Shown here in pieces: positions 23,711 through 34,562 of a stretch of 64,000 nt of DNA. How positions within the stretch are numbered: position 1 is the first letter of the stretch; each line of letters starts with the position of its first letter. Position numbers and translations under genes: made by a program. The DNA lies in assembly GCA_963693315.1 (NCBI GenBank), contig OY856186.1, positions 136,840,227 through 136,904,226 on the forward strand, in the 5' to 3' direction. Source of the DNA: Diogma glabrata. Its lineage: Eukaryota > Arthropoda > Insecta > Diptera > Cylindrotomidae. The notes under the pieces were generated by a model. The model was not told the origin of the DNA. It was given only the letters and a program-made list of their open reading frames with translations, and did not search any database.

Positions 23711-24129
23711 GATTGTAAGTACCTCCGAAAAATATTTTTGGGCTCAACAGTTACAAGTTTAATAAAGTAAACCTCCAAAAGATTTTACTGTTTCATTACA
23801 CTGAAAAAAAAATTAAAGTACATAACATCAATCATTTCATTTCATACCTGAAGTTGGCAGTTCATTATTCAAACAAAGAAAAAATGCTTTAAACAATGCC
23901 ACGGCGATTGAAACAAATACAGTTAAATATTTGTCCTGAATCCTGATAGAATGAGGTTCGTTAAAAATAAAAAGTGTTAAATACAATAATACAGAAATTA
24001 AATGAAGTAACTAACTATGTCCATGACAGAAATTGACTTTGGCCTTGTATCATGCATTTTTTATTTCAAAACAGAAGGATTATTGGGTCAAATATATTTA
24101 ATTTTCACATAAACATAACATGCTGTTAC
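23711..24129. other. intronic sequence; possible minus-strand 3' UTR
   Basis: Mostly featureless. If the exon at 24130-24303 is real, its 3' UTR would lie here, with a minus-strand AATAAA at about 24057-24064. Confidence 0.3.
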
Positions 24130-24303
24130 CTCATGTACACCGTTGTAACTTGTAACCTGTACAGCTGTTGAAGCAATTTCGGGTTCGATTCGGCATATTC
24201 GTTCTCGCGACGAGGTTAAGACAACCGAATCTCCATTTCAAATGTGGCAGTTTGTTCCAGTATATAAATTCCAAATACAAACACAATACACCTGACAATA
24301 CAC
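24130..24303 (-). CDS. possible terminal exon of an unidentified minus-strand gene
   Basis: On the minus strand an acceptor-like TTTTGTTGTAG precedes 24303. The open frame then gives a hydrophobic helix (VLSGVLCLYLEFIYW), a basic stretch (NKLPHLKWRFGCLN) and a cysteine-rich end (RNCFNSCTGYKLQRCT) with TGA at about 24131. An AATAAA lies ~70 bp downstream on the same strand. The G+C content is well above its flanks, which is the main reason to believe it. A last membrane helix followed by a short cytosolic tail is what the final exon of an ionotropic glutamate-type receptor would look like, but I see no diagnostic motif and do not assign it. A GAG|GTAAC donor-like site overlaps the stop. If real, it is an antisense gene nested in the large Ddr intron. 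Confidence 0.35.
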
Positions 24304-25166
24304 CTACAACAAAATAATTTTTAAATAAAAAATTAAATAACCTCAAACTTAATAACAGAATTTTATAACAAAAATGTTTATTATTCATTTCCAAATAATC
24401 AAAATTCCTTTGATAAATTTTCCTTGAATAACAAATTTTTATATGCTTTTATCTTTCTTTTTTAATTTTAATTAAATTCCACATTTATTTTTCATATTTT
24501 AATAACTAAGAAATAAATTGTAAAAATTTGAAAAATATTTCCTTATTTCAATTTTGAATAATTGAAAATATGTACTTCTTTTTAAGAAAACCGTTGAAAG
24601 GAGTAATTGTTAACTATATATACAATACATATAATATGTATGGGCGACCTCTTTCTTATGGCTATTAAAGTGTAAACATTAAATATTTTATCTGAGAAAG
24701 AAAACACCAAGTGTGAGCTTTTCAATTATAAGTTAATTCTGTTGAATTTCCTTTTTCTATATTTTTTGCTTTTGCAATTCCATTCTTTGAGTATTTTGTT
24801 GTCTAGACTCTAGACTGTGTGTTATATTTATAGACATTGTGATTAATATGTATGTAAAGAGAAAGTAATAAGTAAGGGATCAAAAATTAATATATAAAAT
24901 ATTTGTGGTGTAAAAAAGTTTGGTATTGATTTCAAGTTATATTTTGTGACTTGACTTGTATTGTGCGGAAATAATACTGGAATTGGAAATTAAACAAGAA
25001 GAATAGAGGTTTAGTGGGATGGGGTTTGCTTTTCGTTTTTATTTTTACTATTGTTTTTATTATTTTAAGTCACTATTAACCCCTTATAGTTTTATTAGTT
25101 TAAATAAATATATTTTTGAACGGACTATTTATTTGAGTAAATTTTGTGCCTGAAAAAAATTCAAAT
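24304..25166. other. intronic sequence, no gene seen
   Basis: AT-rich; nothing recognised. Confidence 0.35.
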
Positions 25167-25662
25167 TTTCTTTAAACTTCGGTGATCGTTAGTATAATAA
25201 AAAAAATTAATACGTGTTTCTTATTTTTTTATTTTTGCACTAGTTTTGACACTTGTTACACTTTGTTTTGACACTTGTTTGACACAAAACTTGTTAAGAA
25301 ATTTAGGAACAAGAAAGTTTTAAGGATAATTATGCTCTATTGGTTAAAAAAATTTTAATAATTTTTTTGTTTGTTTGAATGGTATTTAGTGAGGGTTTAT
25401 AAAAATATTACACTGACAAAAAATATTTTTATTTTTAGATGATTTTTTAAATTTTAATTTTACATAACTCTATTTTAAGTACTTTCAAAAAAGAAATTAT
25501 TAAACTCGGTTCACCCATTCGAGCACAGTTTAATTTAATCTCCTATTTTCTCTTAATTTCTTAACAAAATTCATATAACTCTGTGTCAAAACTATTGAAA
25601 ATATAATAAACAAGTATTATTTTTTTTTATTATATTGACGATTACCGAAGTTTCAAGGAAAT
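25167..25662. mobile_element. ~495-bp foldback MITE-like element
   Basis: Arms of about 90 bp pair imperfectly. The left starts AAACTTCGGTGATCGTTAGT and continues to CTAGTTTTGACAC near 25250; the right (about 25575-25662) is the reverse complement, with GTGTCAAAACTATTG and GACGATTACCGAAGTTTC. The centre is non-coding. Confidence 0.6.
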
Positions 25663-26681
25663 CGGAAATGGTCAGGTTCACATCATGATCCATTTTTTTA
25701 TTTTTTAAGGAATTACTTTTGACAAATTATTGACGTATATTAATTTTGTAATGAGATATATATTAATTGCAAAATGAAGTCAAGTGATTCAAAGAATTTA
25801 AATTATATTGTTATCACGAGACTAACTGGTGACTGTTGCCCAAAGTAAAAATGAATTTCGACAAGTCAGTTTGATTTCGTGAAAAGGTTAAGCTTGAATT
25901 ATTAAAAAACTAGAGAACATAAGCCTTAATACAAATCGGGTATTAATTCCTACCTACCTGGAAGTTACGCACTGTTTTGGAAAAGTTAATTTTAAAACAT
26001 CATTTTTTTATCAAAATCAGTTTTGTGTCGCGAATTTTGTGATGCAATCTTTTTAAAACGTAAGTTTTTCATTGATTGTAAGATTTAACAGTTAGCAATA
26101 TTTTCAATAACTTTCAAAAGAAACCATTTATCAAACTGAAAAGTATATATTTAGTTAAAACAAGTAAATTGCTTCCTGCATAGAAGATAATTCGTATTTA
26201 TATAAATAATTTGATATATAATTTTTTCAATGACTCTTCCTCTGATTTCTAAACATTATTGTCAGTAATATACCAAATCAAATTGCAAATATTATTCCTA
26301 CTAAACATTCAATCACAAACGATGACAAAAATCGAAATATTTTCTTTTAAAAAAAAGTCATATAAAAATAATGTCGAAGAAACATAAAAAAATAAAAAAC
26401 AATTCGAACTGCAATTTATGATAATCTTAATACCAATATCAAAGGCTTTTTATAAATCTAACAACCCTCTTTCCTCATTTGCTCTTTTAAATATGTACTT
26501 CATGTTATATCAATTTTCTGAAAATTGTTGTTAGAGTTATAAAAAAAATCGAACCATAAAATTTTATTGACTTTGTTTTATTTATTAATTTTTTTTATTT
26601 GTTTTCAATGTTTGACGTACGCAAAAGCATAAAGAAAACATAAGCAGTGATTTTCTTTAAGAACTTATTTCCAATTTCTTT
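25663..26681. other. intronic sequence, no gene seen
   Basis: No recognised feature. Confidence 0.35.
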
Positions 26682-27225
26682 TTTATTCGCTTACATATTA
26701 AAGTGTTACTTTATTACTGTGATTTGCGGCCTTAAAGTGCCACTTTTTAACCATACATTTTGTTGTCATAGTTACGTCCAAAAAAGTAATAAACATTTGT
26801 ATTTGTTCAAATTCTATAAAAATAGAAATTTTTATCAGTAGCAGCAACCTTTCGTTTCCCAATTTCCTAATCCAATTAAAATATTTGTTATTATTTGTCG
26901 TCATATAGTTATTCGATTTGTTTGGAAAAAAATAACAAATATATTGGTCAAAGCCTACTTGTTCAACATACTTTTATTGCAAAATTTATAAAATTTTTAA
27001 TTTTGATTTAGCTTGAACAATTTTTTTTTAAATATTTTGTTTGCGGCGAATAAAAAATAGTAAAGTAAAAGTAAAATAATAAAGTAAAAAATAGATTCAC
27101 GGACGTAATTTTTCGTCCGTTTTGGACTTAATGTAGGTGCAAATCTCGTCTGGCGCTTCGATTCGCAAACTCCTCATACGTCCAAAAACCTTAGCTTTAC
27201 GTCCTTGCATCATAATGTACTATTT
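26682..27225 (+). repeat. ~540-bp dispersed repeat ending in an AATAGT hairpin, copy 1
   Basis: Nearly collinear with 37416-37900: shared TACATATTAAAGTG, GGCCTTAAAGTGCCACTTTT, TTTTGTTGTCATAGTTACGT and TTGTTCAACATA blocks in the same order. Both copies end in a hairpin bounded by AATAG and TACTATT. The left ends coincide at TTTTTATTCGC. The short open frames in it are not supported as genes. Confidence 0.7.
27056..27224. repeat. AATAGT...ACTATT hairpin, copy 3
   Basis: Bounded by AATAGTAAAG and ATGTACTATT. The arms contain ACGGACGTAATTTT and TTTTGGACTTAATGTAGG against TACGTCCAAAAACC and TTTACGTCC. A ~35-bp AT-rich insertion near the left end lengthens it relative to copy 4. Confidence 0.65.
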
Positions 27226-27809
27226 GCTTTGGATTACGGTTTTTTATTCGATTTTTCAAAACTTATAGACGAAATATAACTATTAATAAACTATGCTTTT
27301 ACTATACTTTAGTTTATGTTTTGCAAAAAACTGAATAAATGAAAGTATTGGTTTACCATATATTTAAAGTGGGACCATATTCTCAAAAACCAATGCCTAG
27401 TCCAGTGTAAAATTATCAACCCTATATAAAAATAGCAACATAGTTATCTTGTTTATATTACACATTTGGGGAAACATATTATATATAATTATACAGTTAT
27501 AGAATATGAACTGTTGTCAACCGATCACCACAACTAATATTTAACGTGCATAGACTTATGTCAAATCGTTTTTTTGTTTGTTTGTTTTCTTCTCTTTGTC
27601 TCTCTGAGAAACAGTTATTTCTTCTCAAAGACGTGCCTAGCTTTTTCATCTGATTCAAAATTGTACAATTATTGCGAGTTTTTTTTAAGTGAAAACTTCT
27701 TTAGCCGCGTTGTAAAATTTTGTATGGAGTAAAATCTATATATTCGCATTATCAGTTTTTAAATCAGCAAAATATTTTTAAATATGAAACACATTCATCA
27801 TTTCTTAAC
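27226..27809. other. intronic sequence, no gene seen
   Basis: No recognised feature. Confidence 0.35.
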
Positions 27810-27900
27810 GTTTCAAATTGCGATGTGGATATCGCGCTCGGCTGATGTTCTGTAGATCGTGAGTTCAATTCCTGAACTGGTACATTTTTTTTATTGTTTT
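27810..27900 (+). mobile_element. tRNA-like SINE head (weak)
   Basis: GCGATGTGGATATCGCGCTC, then GATCGTGAGTTCAATTCCTG, which fits an RNA polymerase III B box (GAGTTCAATTCC), followed by T-rich DNA. No convincing cloverleaf, so a SINE or tRNA pseudogene and not a functional tRNA. Confidence 0.4.
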
Positions 27901-28435
27901 TTTTTAAATTTTTATTAAATACCATTAAAATTAATATTTTTTATTCATGAATTCATAAAAATAATAAAAATTTCTTTTTACGGATTTTAAAAAATTGATC
28001 TATAATGCAGTTTTTTAAAGTTATATTGCTCCTGTCTTATGAAATTTGCATTCTAGTCATCATGCTACATAAATATTGAACGTAGGAAAGATAGTATAAC
28101 CTGAAACAATTACATTTGTATATCAAAATTGTTGGTTTGAAATTGTATGTAATACATGTTTCTAAAATTAAGTGAAGACTTAATACTTGTAACTTGATAC
28201 TTGATAACATCGATTATATCGATTTAAAGCTCACAATTACGAGACGGAAATCGCTTAATTCTATATAAAGAAGCATAGCTTATGTATGATTAAACATGGA
28301 TGGCAATCATGATAAATAAACTAATTAAAAATGGTGACACTTAGCCGATAGTGATTTGCAGACGGCAACAGTGCGCATTAATACCAATTAATTTACTTAG
28401 CTTTCCGCAGGAAGATTTGTAAAATTTAAAATTGT

Positions 28436-28775
28436 TGATCTATGGGTGTGACAACCACGCGTCCTTTAGTCCCTGCTATTGGCATATGATTTATCTTGTG
28501 ACATCGTATACCACTGGTAATAGCAGTGGAATCTCATTAGCCAAAATGATGTCTTAGGGGTGCTGGCGGATGAAGTATTTTCAATCAACTATACCATCCC
28601 TTACTCTAAGTTATGGAATATATTTTGATGATACGCTATTTTTTTAAAAATAAAATGTGTTTGGCAGTAGAAATTACAAGGTATGTCACAACAACACATA
28701 AAAAACGTTTAAGAACAAGGTCCCACAACAACATGCTTTCTAAGGTGTTGATAGACGCAAATTTTTCTATGATAT
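28436..28775. repeat. rearranged jockey-derivative: + head joined to an inverted 3' UTR
   Basis: 28436-28635 is the plus-strand head (GGTGTGACAACCACGCG, CCCTGCTATTGGCATATGA, GGGGTGCTGGCGGATGAAG). 28645-28775 is the minus-strand 3' UTR (TATGTCACAACAACACATAA, GGTCCCACAACAACATGC). The two parts face each other, unlike the head-to-tail order at 54322 and 62523, so this is an inversion or two abutting fragments. Confidence 0.65.
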
Positions 28776-29532
28776 GTTTTGGTTATTTTAAATATATAAA
28801 TAGTTGCTTGGAATGCTGATAGATGTGAAACCCAGAATAATTTTAATGTTTTTTAATAATTCAAGCATTCTGAAATTTTAATTTGCAATGCTACAATAAT
28901 TGGAAGACAGACAAAAAAACACAGCTATTTCACAGATTTAAGTTTTCACTTCTGTCGGCAGTCCTTAACACTACCTTCTTTTTTAAATCTATAAGAAAAA
29001 ACCCTACCACATTAAAATTACAGTTTCTTCCTCGCTGCCACTGTATAAAAAGAAATTAAAAAAACTGACATTTTGGTTTTTATTATGTTTAACCAAATAT
29101 ACAATTTTTGATATTTTATCAATGAAAAATATATTTGTCCATATTGAAAAAAGTTTGAGAGCAAATTTTCATAATATACTTTGAGAGTTTTTACATAAGT
29201 TAAATAGTTGTTCGTGTCGTTAGTAAATATTGGTTGTCCTTTATAAAATATCTGAGTTAAACAATCACTCGAAATAACACAATAAATTTAAATTACTCTC
29301 GTAATTATTTTAATTCATTTCATAAAAATTAGCACAACTATGAAGAAAACATTTAATATATTTTGTCATTTTAAACTTAGAATTGGTTTATATTTATTAT
29401 TTAATGAAAAGTTTGTGGTTGTAATTAAAAACAAATCAAAATGGAGAAAAGAGCAATTGAATATGATGTGTGCTCACGATTTTTTATGTCTCTCTTAATA
29501 TAATTTTAAAGTTATGTTCTCTCTATTTTTAT
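28776..29532. other. intronic sequence, no gene seen
   Basis: No recognised feature. Confidence 0.35.
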
Positions 29533-30130
29533 AAATGGGTCATTCTTTTACAAACCGGACACCATTCTGACCGACACATATAGATTTTGGCTGAAGTATT
29601 TTAGAGGTTTTATAGCGAAAAAAAGATATACGTGTTCGAGGATTTTTTTTTTGGAAAATAGAGCGGTTCTAAATTTGGAGAATTTCGTGGTTTTGGACTG
29701 ATGACTTAGTCTTAAAAGTCCATAACTTCGGTTCTATCAAAGATAGATACTTCTGTTATTTTTTATTTTAAAGGTAAAACATGCTTTTTAAAAAAAAAAT
29801 AAAGTCAATAATTATTAACAATCTTCTATTGTTATTAACAAAAAAAATGTTAAAATCGATTTTTACGACCTACGTAATAAGTTTTTATTATGACCATCGT
29901 ATTCTACGTTTAATTTTCTATAAACAACTTATTATTAATTAATTTGTGAAATGATTTTTACTGTTAGAAATTCGAAATAAATTAATTTTCTAGCGCAGGA
30001 CGACAAAAAATTCCATAAATGGGTCATTCTTTTACATACCGAACAGATTAGGGCAAAATCTGACCAACATATTTTTAATTTAGCTGAAAATTTTTTTACG
30101 GGTTTTATATAAAAAAAAGTCAGTCAAGTG
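29533..30130 (+). repeat. satellite-like ~480-bp units (1.2 copies)
   Basis: TGGGTCATTCTTTTACA starts at about 29536 and again at about 30018, giving a ~482-bp period. The junction GCGCAGGACGACAAAAAATTCC then TGGGTCATTC also occurs, inverted, near 34985. Inside the unit: CATAACTTCGGTTCTATCAA and a C/TTCCTATTGTTAT block. Confidence 0.7.
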
Positions 30131-30149
30131 CGAATATAATTCGCTCGCT

Positions 30150-30620
30150 GAGGATGCCGTGTATATAATATTTGAGAAAACAACAGTTTTTGTTTGCATA
30201 GTTTCACGTTGGGTTGCATTTTACCCAAAGCTGTTTATGGTGGCTGAAGAAGGCTTCAATAACGTCAGCTTATAAATTATTTCTATTGGAAAATATATTA
30301 TCAATTGTTTTCGCTTCAACTGTTGTTGGTTTATGAATTTTTCTTTATAAATTTTTTTGTAGAAAATAGTTTGAGAGCCGGTTTTGAGGATTTTTATTGA
30401 AACCAACATTAAAGTCACCTATCACAATAGTTGGAGAAAAAGTGTCGTCAAATTATTGCCAACGAGTGCATTGTTACCACAGTCGAGTGATTTGTCTACT
30501 GAACATTGGGGAGATCGGCATACCAACAGGATTTGAACTTCATCTAGTTGAACATTCACAATGACTGCCAGCAAAGCTAAAATCGAAGTAATGGTGGCTA
30601 CTATTTTTTTTTTTTGCACT
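30150..30620 (-). pseudogene. decayed non-LTR endonuclease domain
   Basis: Minus-strand reading with frame changes: ILLVCRSPQCSVDK, then VIGDFNVGFNKNPQNRLSNY, then KPTTVEAKTIDNIFSNRNN and IEAFFSHHKQLWVKC. This follows the apurinic-type endonuclease pattern RSP...VGDFN...TT-x-x-x-x-x-ID-x-IF-x-N...SDHK of CR1/jockey-group elements (here SHHK replaces SDHK). At least two frame breaks. It ends just before the CACTA element at 30782. Confidence 0.6.
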
Positions 30621-30781
30621 AGTGGTACTGTATCAGACCTAACGGAAAGAACAGATCTCCAACCTCGATTTACTTAACTGCTACCATTTTATAGTTCAAT
30701 AGTTCAAAAATTTCAAAAATGTTTGTAATAAGTGATCAACTTCACAGAGAACAATGGCAACGTAACCATATTAAATGATAA

Positions 30782-31315
30782 CACTAGTTTACAAGAAAAA
30801 TCTCCCGAAATAAAACTCAACTTTTCTTATAGATTTGGACCTCCTGAACACGAATATTATATTCATTTTTTTTGGTTAGCTCTTGTTTTTGAGATATTCA
30901 CGAAAAACCAAATTTTTTGGTGATCAAAAATGTTGTTTCGGTTTTTGGATCTCATATTTTACAAAACAAACAAATTAAATGTATTAATAAATTAAGTGCA
31001 TAAACATGCCAACAAACATTTTGAGTTATATTTTGTAAAAATCCGTTAAGGATTCTGGAAGTTACAGTCGAAAAAAGTTGAAAAAATACGAAAAATTCAC
31101 GTTTTTTTTAAATTTTTCCATTTTCAACGCCATAAATTTTGAACAAATAAAGACACTAATTTTTTTTAATTTCTTGGAGCCTATAGTAGTTTCAAAGTTT
31201 CAATTTTCTTTCTTTTAAGGTAAAAGATACGAATATTGGTGCAGTTTGCACCAAGTTATTAAAGTTTTTCCAAAAAAAAGTCTAAACTCAAAATTTGGAA
31301 AAAATAGTTTTTTAC
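30782..31315 (+). repeat. left long terminal inverted repeat of the CACTA element
   Basis: Reverse-complementary to 32515-33051 over about 535 bp with scattered mismatches and small indels. Confidence 0.8.
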
Positions 31316-32096
31316 TTAATTTATTGTGCCATAAATAATAATTTTAAATGTTCAGTTGTTCTCAAACATCTGTAAAGAATTATTTTAAAATAGTAAAGTA
31401 TAATTTCCATTTTTGTTTTCGAAGTTGGGAATTGGATCGATATGAGACGTATATAGAAAAATATAAACAAAAGATAATGAATTGTGAGGAGAGGCAAAAC
31501 ATCATAACATCAGAACTATTTAAGTTAGTTCAAGTACCATAAAGTTAAGCCCCTATTTATGTCTATTAATACCTGTAAGGTTTGTTTCTTTTCTGTTTTT
31601 GGTTTTTTGATAATGTAATTTTTTTTCTATCACCGCCCACCTTGTGTTACTCCTTACGTTTATGATCATTTTAAGTTTAATTTAAGAAAGCAATTACTTC
31701 TCCTTTTTAATAGTTTATCGCTTTTGCCAACTTTTGTTTAATTAGTTTAATTTCTTTTTAAGTAGATATTTGGCGTATGATTAGTTGCAAATATAATCTC
31801 TCTGAGGATAAATTTAATTCCAAACATTCAAGTGAAAATATTAATTAAAAAAGAAAAAATATTACAAATATAAATTTTAAATAGTGTATTGTTTTTAAAA
31901 ATCAATAAATCAATAGTGATAGACGGCTATAAGCAAAGCAACATAAATTGTTAGTAAAGTGTAAGGTCAAGTTTATTTAAATGGCCTCGTCAAGAAGTTT
32001 CAAGTGTAAAAATTAGCCCAAATTCATTTTGTTTTATTTGTGGAAGTAACAATACATACTGCTAAAAGAATCACCCCATTTATAAGAACTGTCTAT

Positions 32097-32456
32097 CTTC
32101 ATTACTAACTGATATTTTCCAACTCCTAAAATAAATCCGAGGTGGGAGGAGCTAGATCATGTCAAAAAACTTCACAAAAAAATCTCAATCTCGAGAAAAA
32201 CCATATAAAAATAAAATACATCTTTTGTCCAAAAAAGACATTTCATAATCAACTAACTGATATTTGTCAACTCCTAAAATAAGTTCGAGGTGTGAGGAGC
32301 TAGATCATGTTAAAAAACTTCACGAAAAAAATCTCAATTTCGAGAAAAATCATATGAAAATAAAATACAACTTTTGTAAAAAAAAGACATTTCATAATCA
32401 ACTAACTGATATTTTGCAACTCCTAAAATAATCCCGAAGTAGGAGGAGCTAGATCT
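32097..32456 (+). repeat. ~148-bp tandem repeat, about 2.4 copies
   Basis: Markers ACTAACTGATATTT at 32105, 32253 and 32402 give periods of 148 and 149 bp. Each unit has CAACTCCTAAAATAA and GGAGGAGCTAGATC-like blocks. It lies inside the CACTA element, just before the right TIR. Confidence 0.8.
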
Positions 32457-32514
32457 AATACGAAAACAACTTATATATAAATCAATTGTGTTGCAGAGTT
32501 TAAATTATTCTTAT

Positions 32515-33051
32515 AGTTAAATTTTTTTTCCAAATTTTGAGTTTTGACTTTCTTTGGGAAAACTTGAATAACTTGGTGCAAACTGCACCAATACTCGTAT
32601 CTCTTACCTTAAAAGAAAGAAAATTGAAACTACTATAGGCTCCAAGAAATTAAAAAAAATTAGTGTCTTTATTTGTTCAAAATTTATGGTGTTGAAAATG
32701 GAAAAATTTAAAAAAAACGTGAATTTTTCGCATTTTTTCAACTTTTTTCGACTGTAACTTCCAGAATCCTTAACGGATTTTTACAAAATATAACTCAAAA
32801 TGTTTGTTAGCATATTTACTATGCACTTATTTTATTAATATATTTAATTTGTTTGTTTTGTAAAATATGAGATCCAAAAACCGAAACAACATTTTTGATC
32901 ACCTAAAAAATTGGTTTTTCGTGAATATCTCAAAAACAAGAGCTAACCAAAAAAAATGAATATGATATTCGTGTTCAGAAGGTCCAAATCCATAAGAAAA
33001 GTTGGGTTTTATTCAGGGAGACAAAAAAAGTTCAAAATTTGTAAACTAGTG
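32515..33051 (-). repeat. right long terminal inverted repeat of the CACTA element
   Basis: Mate of 30782-31315. The outer end is TTGTAAACTAGTG followed by the TAA duplication. Confidence 0.8.
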
Positions 33052-33312
33052 TAATCTATCGAATAGCAAACAGGTATGTTATCGCTTAATTTTTCAACCT
33101 AACGCCTTTCGCCTGAAGTTGAGTTCATCTGACTTGTTAAACTTTTTTCATCTAATCTGATTTTGTTTGTTCATTTCTATATTTCGTTTCACTCAATATT
33201 TTACTATAATACTATGTAGGAAATGTACAACGTAGCAAAATTTATCCTCTTCTACGATTATTTTACGTGAATAGTCCTTCACTAAAACACAATTTCAGAA
33301 TTTTAATCAAAT

Positions 33313-33325
33313 GAATGTTTTCGAA
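33313..33325. repeat. left target-site duplication
   Basis: GAATGTTTTCGAA, repeated at 33878-33890. Confidence 0.85.
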
Positions 33326-33877
33326 CAGCGGCATACAGAGTTTTCTACGCATACTCAAAACTTTTGCGATCCAAACATCTTTCGCAGTCGTGCAAACTCA
33401 CACTTTACAAAGCATTAATTCGACCTGTGCTTACCTTTGGAAGCGAAAGCTGGACACTGACTTCCTCCGATTGTAGAATTCTATCAACATTCGAGAGGAA
33501 AGTCATACGAACAATTTATGGTCCATGTAAAGTTGCTGAAAATCAGTATAGAATCCGAATGAATCATGAAATCAGACAGCTTCTTGGAGGCTGCGATGTA
33601 ATCGGATTCATTAAATCTAACCGAATTAGATGGTTTGGTCATGTAGAAAGGGCACCATTAGATAGAATGATTAAAAAAACGTCCCAACAACAACCAGCTG
33701 GTGTTCGTCGAAGAGGAAGACCTAGACAACGCTGGCGTGATGACATCATCCAAGACCTTCGTGATATAGGATGTCGAAACTGGGGTCAACTGGTCATGGA
33801 ACGAGACGATTGGAAGCTGATTGCACAGACGGCAAAATCCCTCCATGGGATGTAAACGCCAGAGAGAGAGAGAGAGA
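33326..33877 (+). mobile_element. 5'-truncated RTE-like retrotransposon with 13-bp TSD and (AG)n tail
   Basis: The insertion is bracketed by GAATGTTTTCGAA at 33313-33325 and 33878-33890. It encodes the last ~163 residues of a non-LTR RT (33364-33855): KLTLYKALIRPVLTFGSESW, ERKVIRTIYGP, IRWFGHVERAP, RRRGRPRQRWRDDI and the end AKSLHGM before TAA. No stops in the whole stretch. After the stop come CGCC and an (AG)n run directly touching the TSD. A microsatellite 3' tail in place of poly(A) is typical of RTE-group elements. The perfect TSD and open frame point to a recent insertion. Confidence 0.85.
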
Positions 33878-33890
33878 GAATGTTTTCGAA
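33878..33890. repeat. right target-site duplication
   Basis: GAATGTTTTCGAA directly after the (AG)n tail. Confidence 0.85.
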
Positions 33891-34109
33891 AACTATAAAA
33901 AATTGTTTTAGACTAGAAAAAGTTCATCTCTCATATGACACTCCACCCCACTCAACAAGAGCAAAAATATTTTTTTTTTTCAAAATTTCCACTTTCAACT
34001 CAAAATAACATTTGAAATGATTTTTTTGTTATCAGTAGGCGTGGGAAAACACATGCAAAAACTGTAGAAAATTTCAACTTGATAGCACTTAAAGTTTGTG
34101 AGTAAATTG

Positions 34110-34194
34110 ATTATGTAGAAATAATCACCGGACACCGAAGTGTCTGTCACCAATAGGGTACCGTTTTTACTTTTTTAAAGTACGGAACCCTAAA
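34110..34194 (-). repeat. AGGGTTCCGTAC-type element end
   Basis: On the minus strand it begins TTAGGGTTCCGTACTTTAAA and continues with AACGGTACCCTATTGGTGAC and GACACTTCGGTGTCCGGTG. This head is familiar from short repeats dispersed in many insect genomes. The left end of the element was not found. Confidence 0.55.
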
Positions 34195-34562
34195 AAATAT
34201 AAACATGCCGAGGATTTTTTCTGTTTTTTTTGGGAAAATAGAGCGGATCTATATTTCGATATATATAAAACATATTTATATACTTTGACTTATTTTCAAA
34301 GATTCATAACTTCGGTTCTATTAAAGATAAATACTTCTGTTTTGTTTTATTTTAAGAAAAATTATTAACAAATTCCTATTGTTACAAACAAGTAAAATGT
34401 TAAAATCGATTTTTTTGCTCTACAAAAATAAAGAGTGTTTAGTATAACCATCGTATTCTGCGTTCAATTTTAAAAACGTTTATTTAATTAATGGAGAAAT
34501 GAGTTTTACTGTAATAAATGAATTAATTGTTCAAGCGCGGGACGACAGAAATTTATGAAATT
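34195..34562 (+). repeat. satellite-like ~450-480-bp unit, plus orientation
   Basis: Contains CATAACTTCGGTTCTATTAA and TATTAACAAATTCCTATTG and the terminal GCGCGGGACGACAGAAATTT. It meets an inverted tandem pair head to head at about 34565. Confidence 0.65.

Larger units (their letters stand above)
30782..33051. mobile_element. non-autonomous CACTA-type (EnSpm/CMC) element with ~540-bp TIRs
   Basis: Both ends begin CACTAGTTTACAA read inward, and a 3-bp direct repeat TAA flanks them (30779-30781 and 33052-33054). CACTA ends plus a 3-bp TSD are the hallmarks of the CACTA superfamily. The terminal inverted repeats run to about 31315 on the left and 32515 on the right, an unusual length. Their sequence is strongly conserved between arms (for example GGTGCAGTTTGCACCAAGTT is in both). 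The interior carries ~148-bp tandem repeats and no transposase. A 64-codon open frame at 31348-31542 (YETYIEKYKQKIMNCEERQN) has no recognisable domain. Confidence 0.75.

Noticed and set aside
30732..30923. 63-codon frame ending in IFTKNQIFW
   Set aside because: It lies across the left TIR of the CACTA element; the TIR sequence recurs inverted at the other end without a matching frame.
31348..31542. 64-codon frame YETYIEKYKQKIMNCEERQN as a missing Ddr exon
   Set aside because: No DS-like domain motif, and it lies between the TIRs of a CACTA element.
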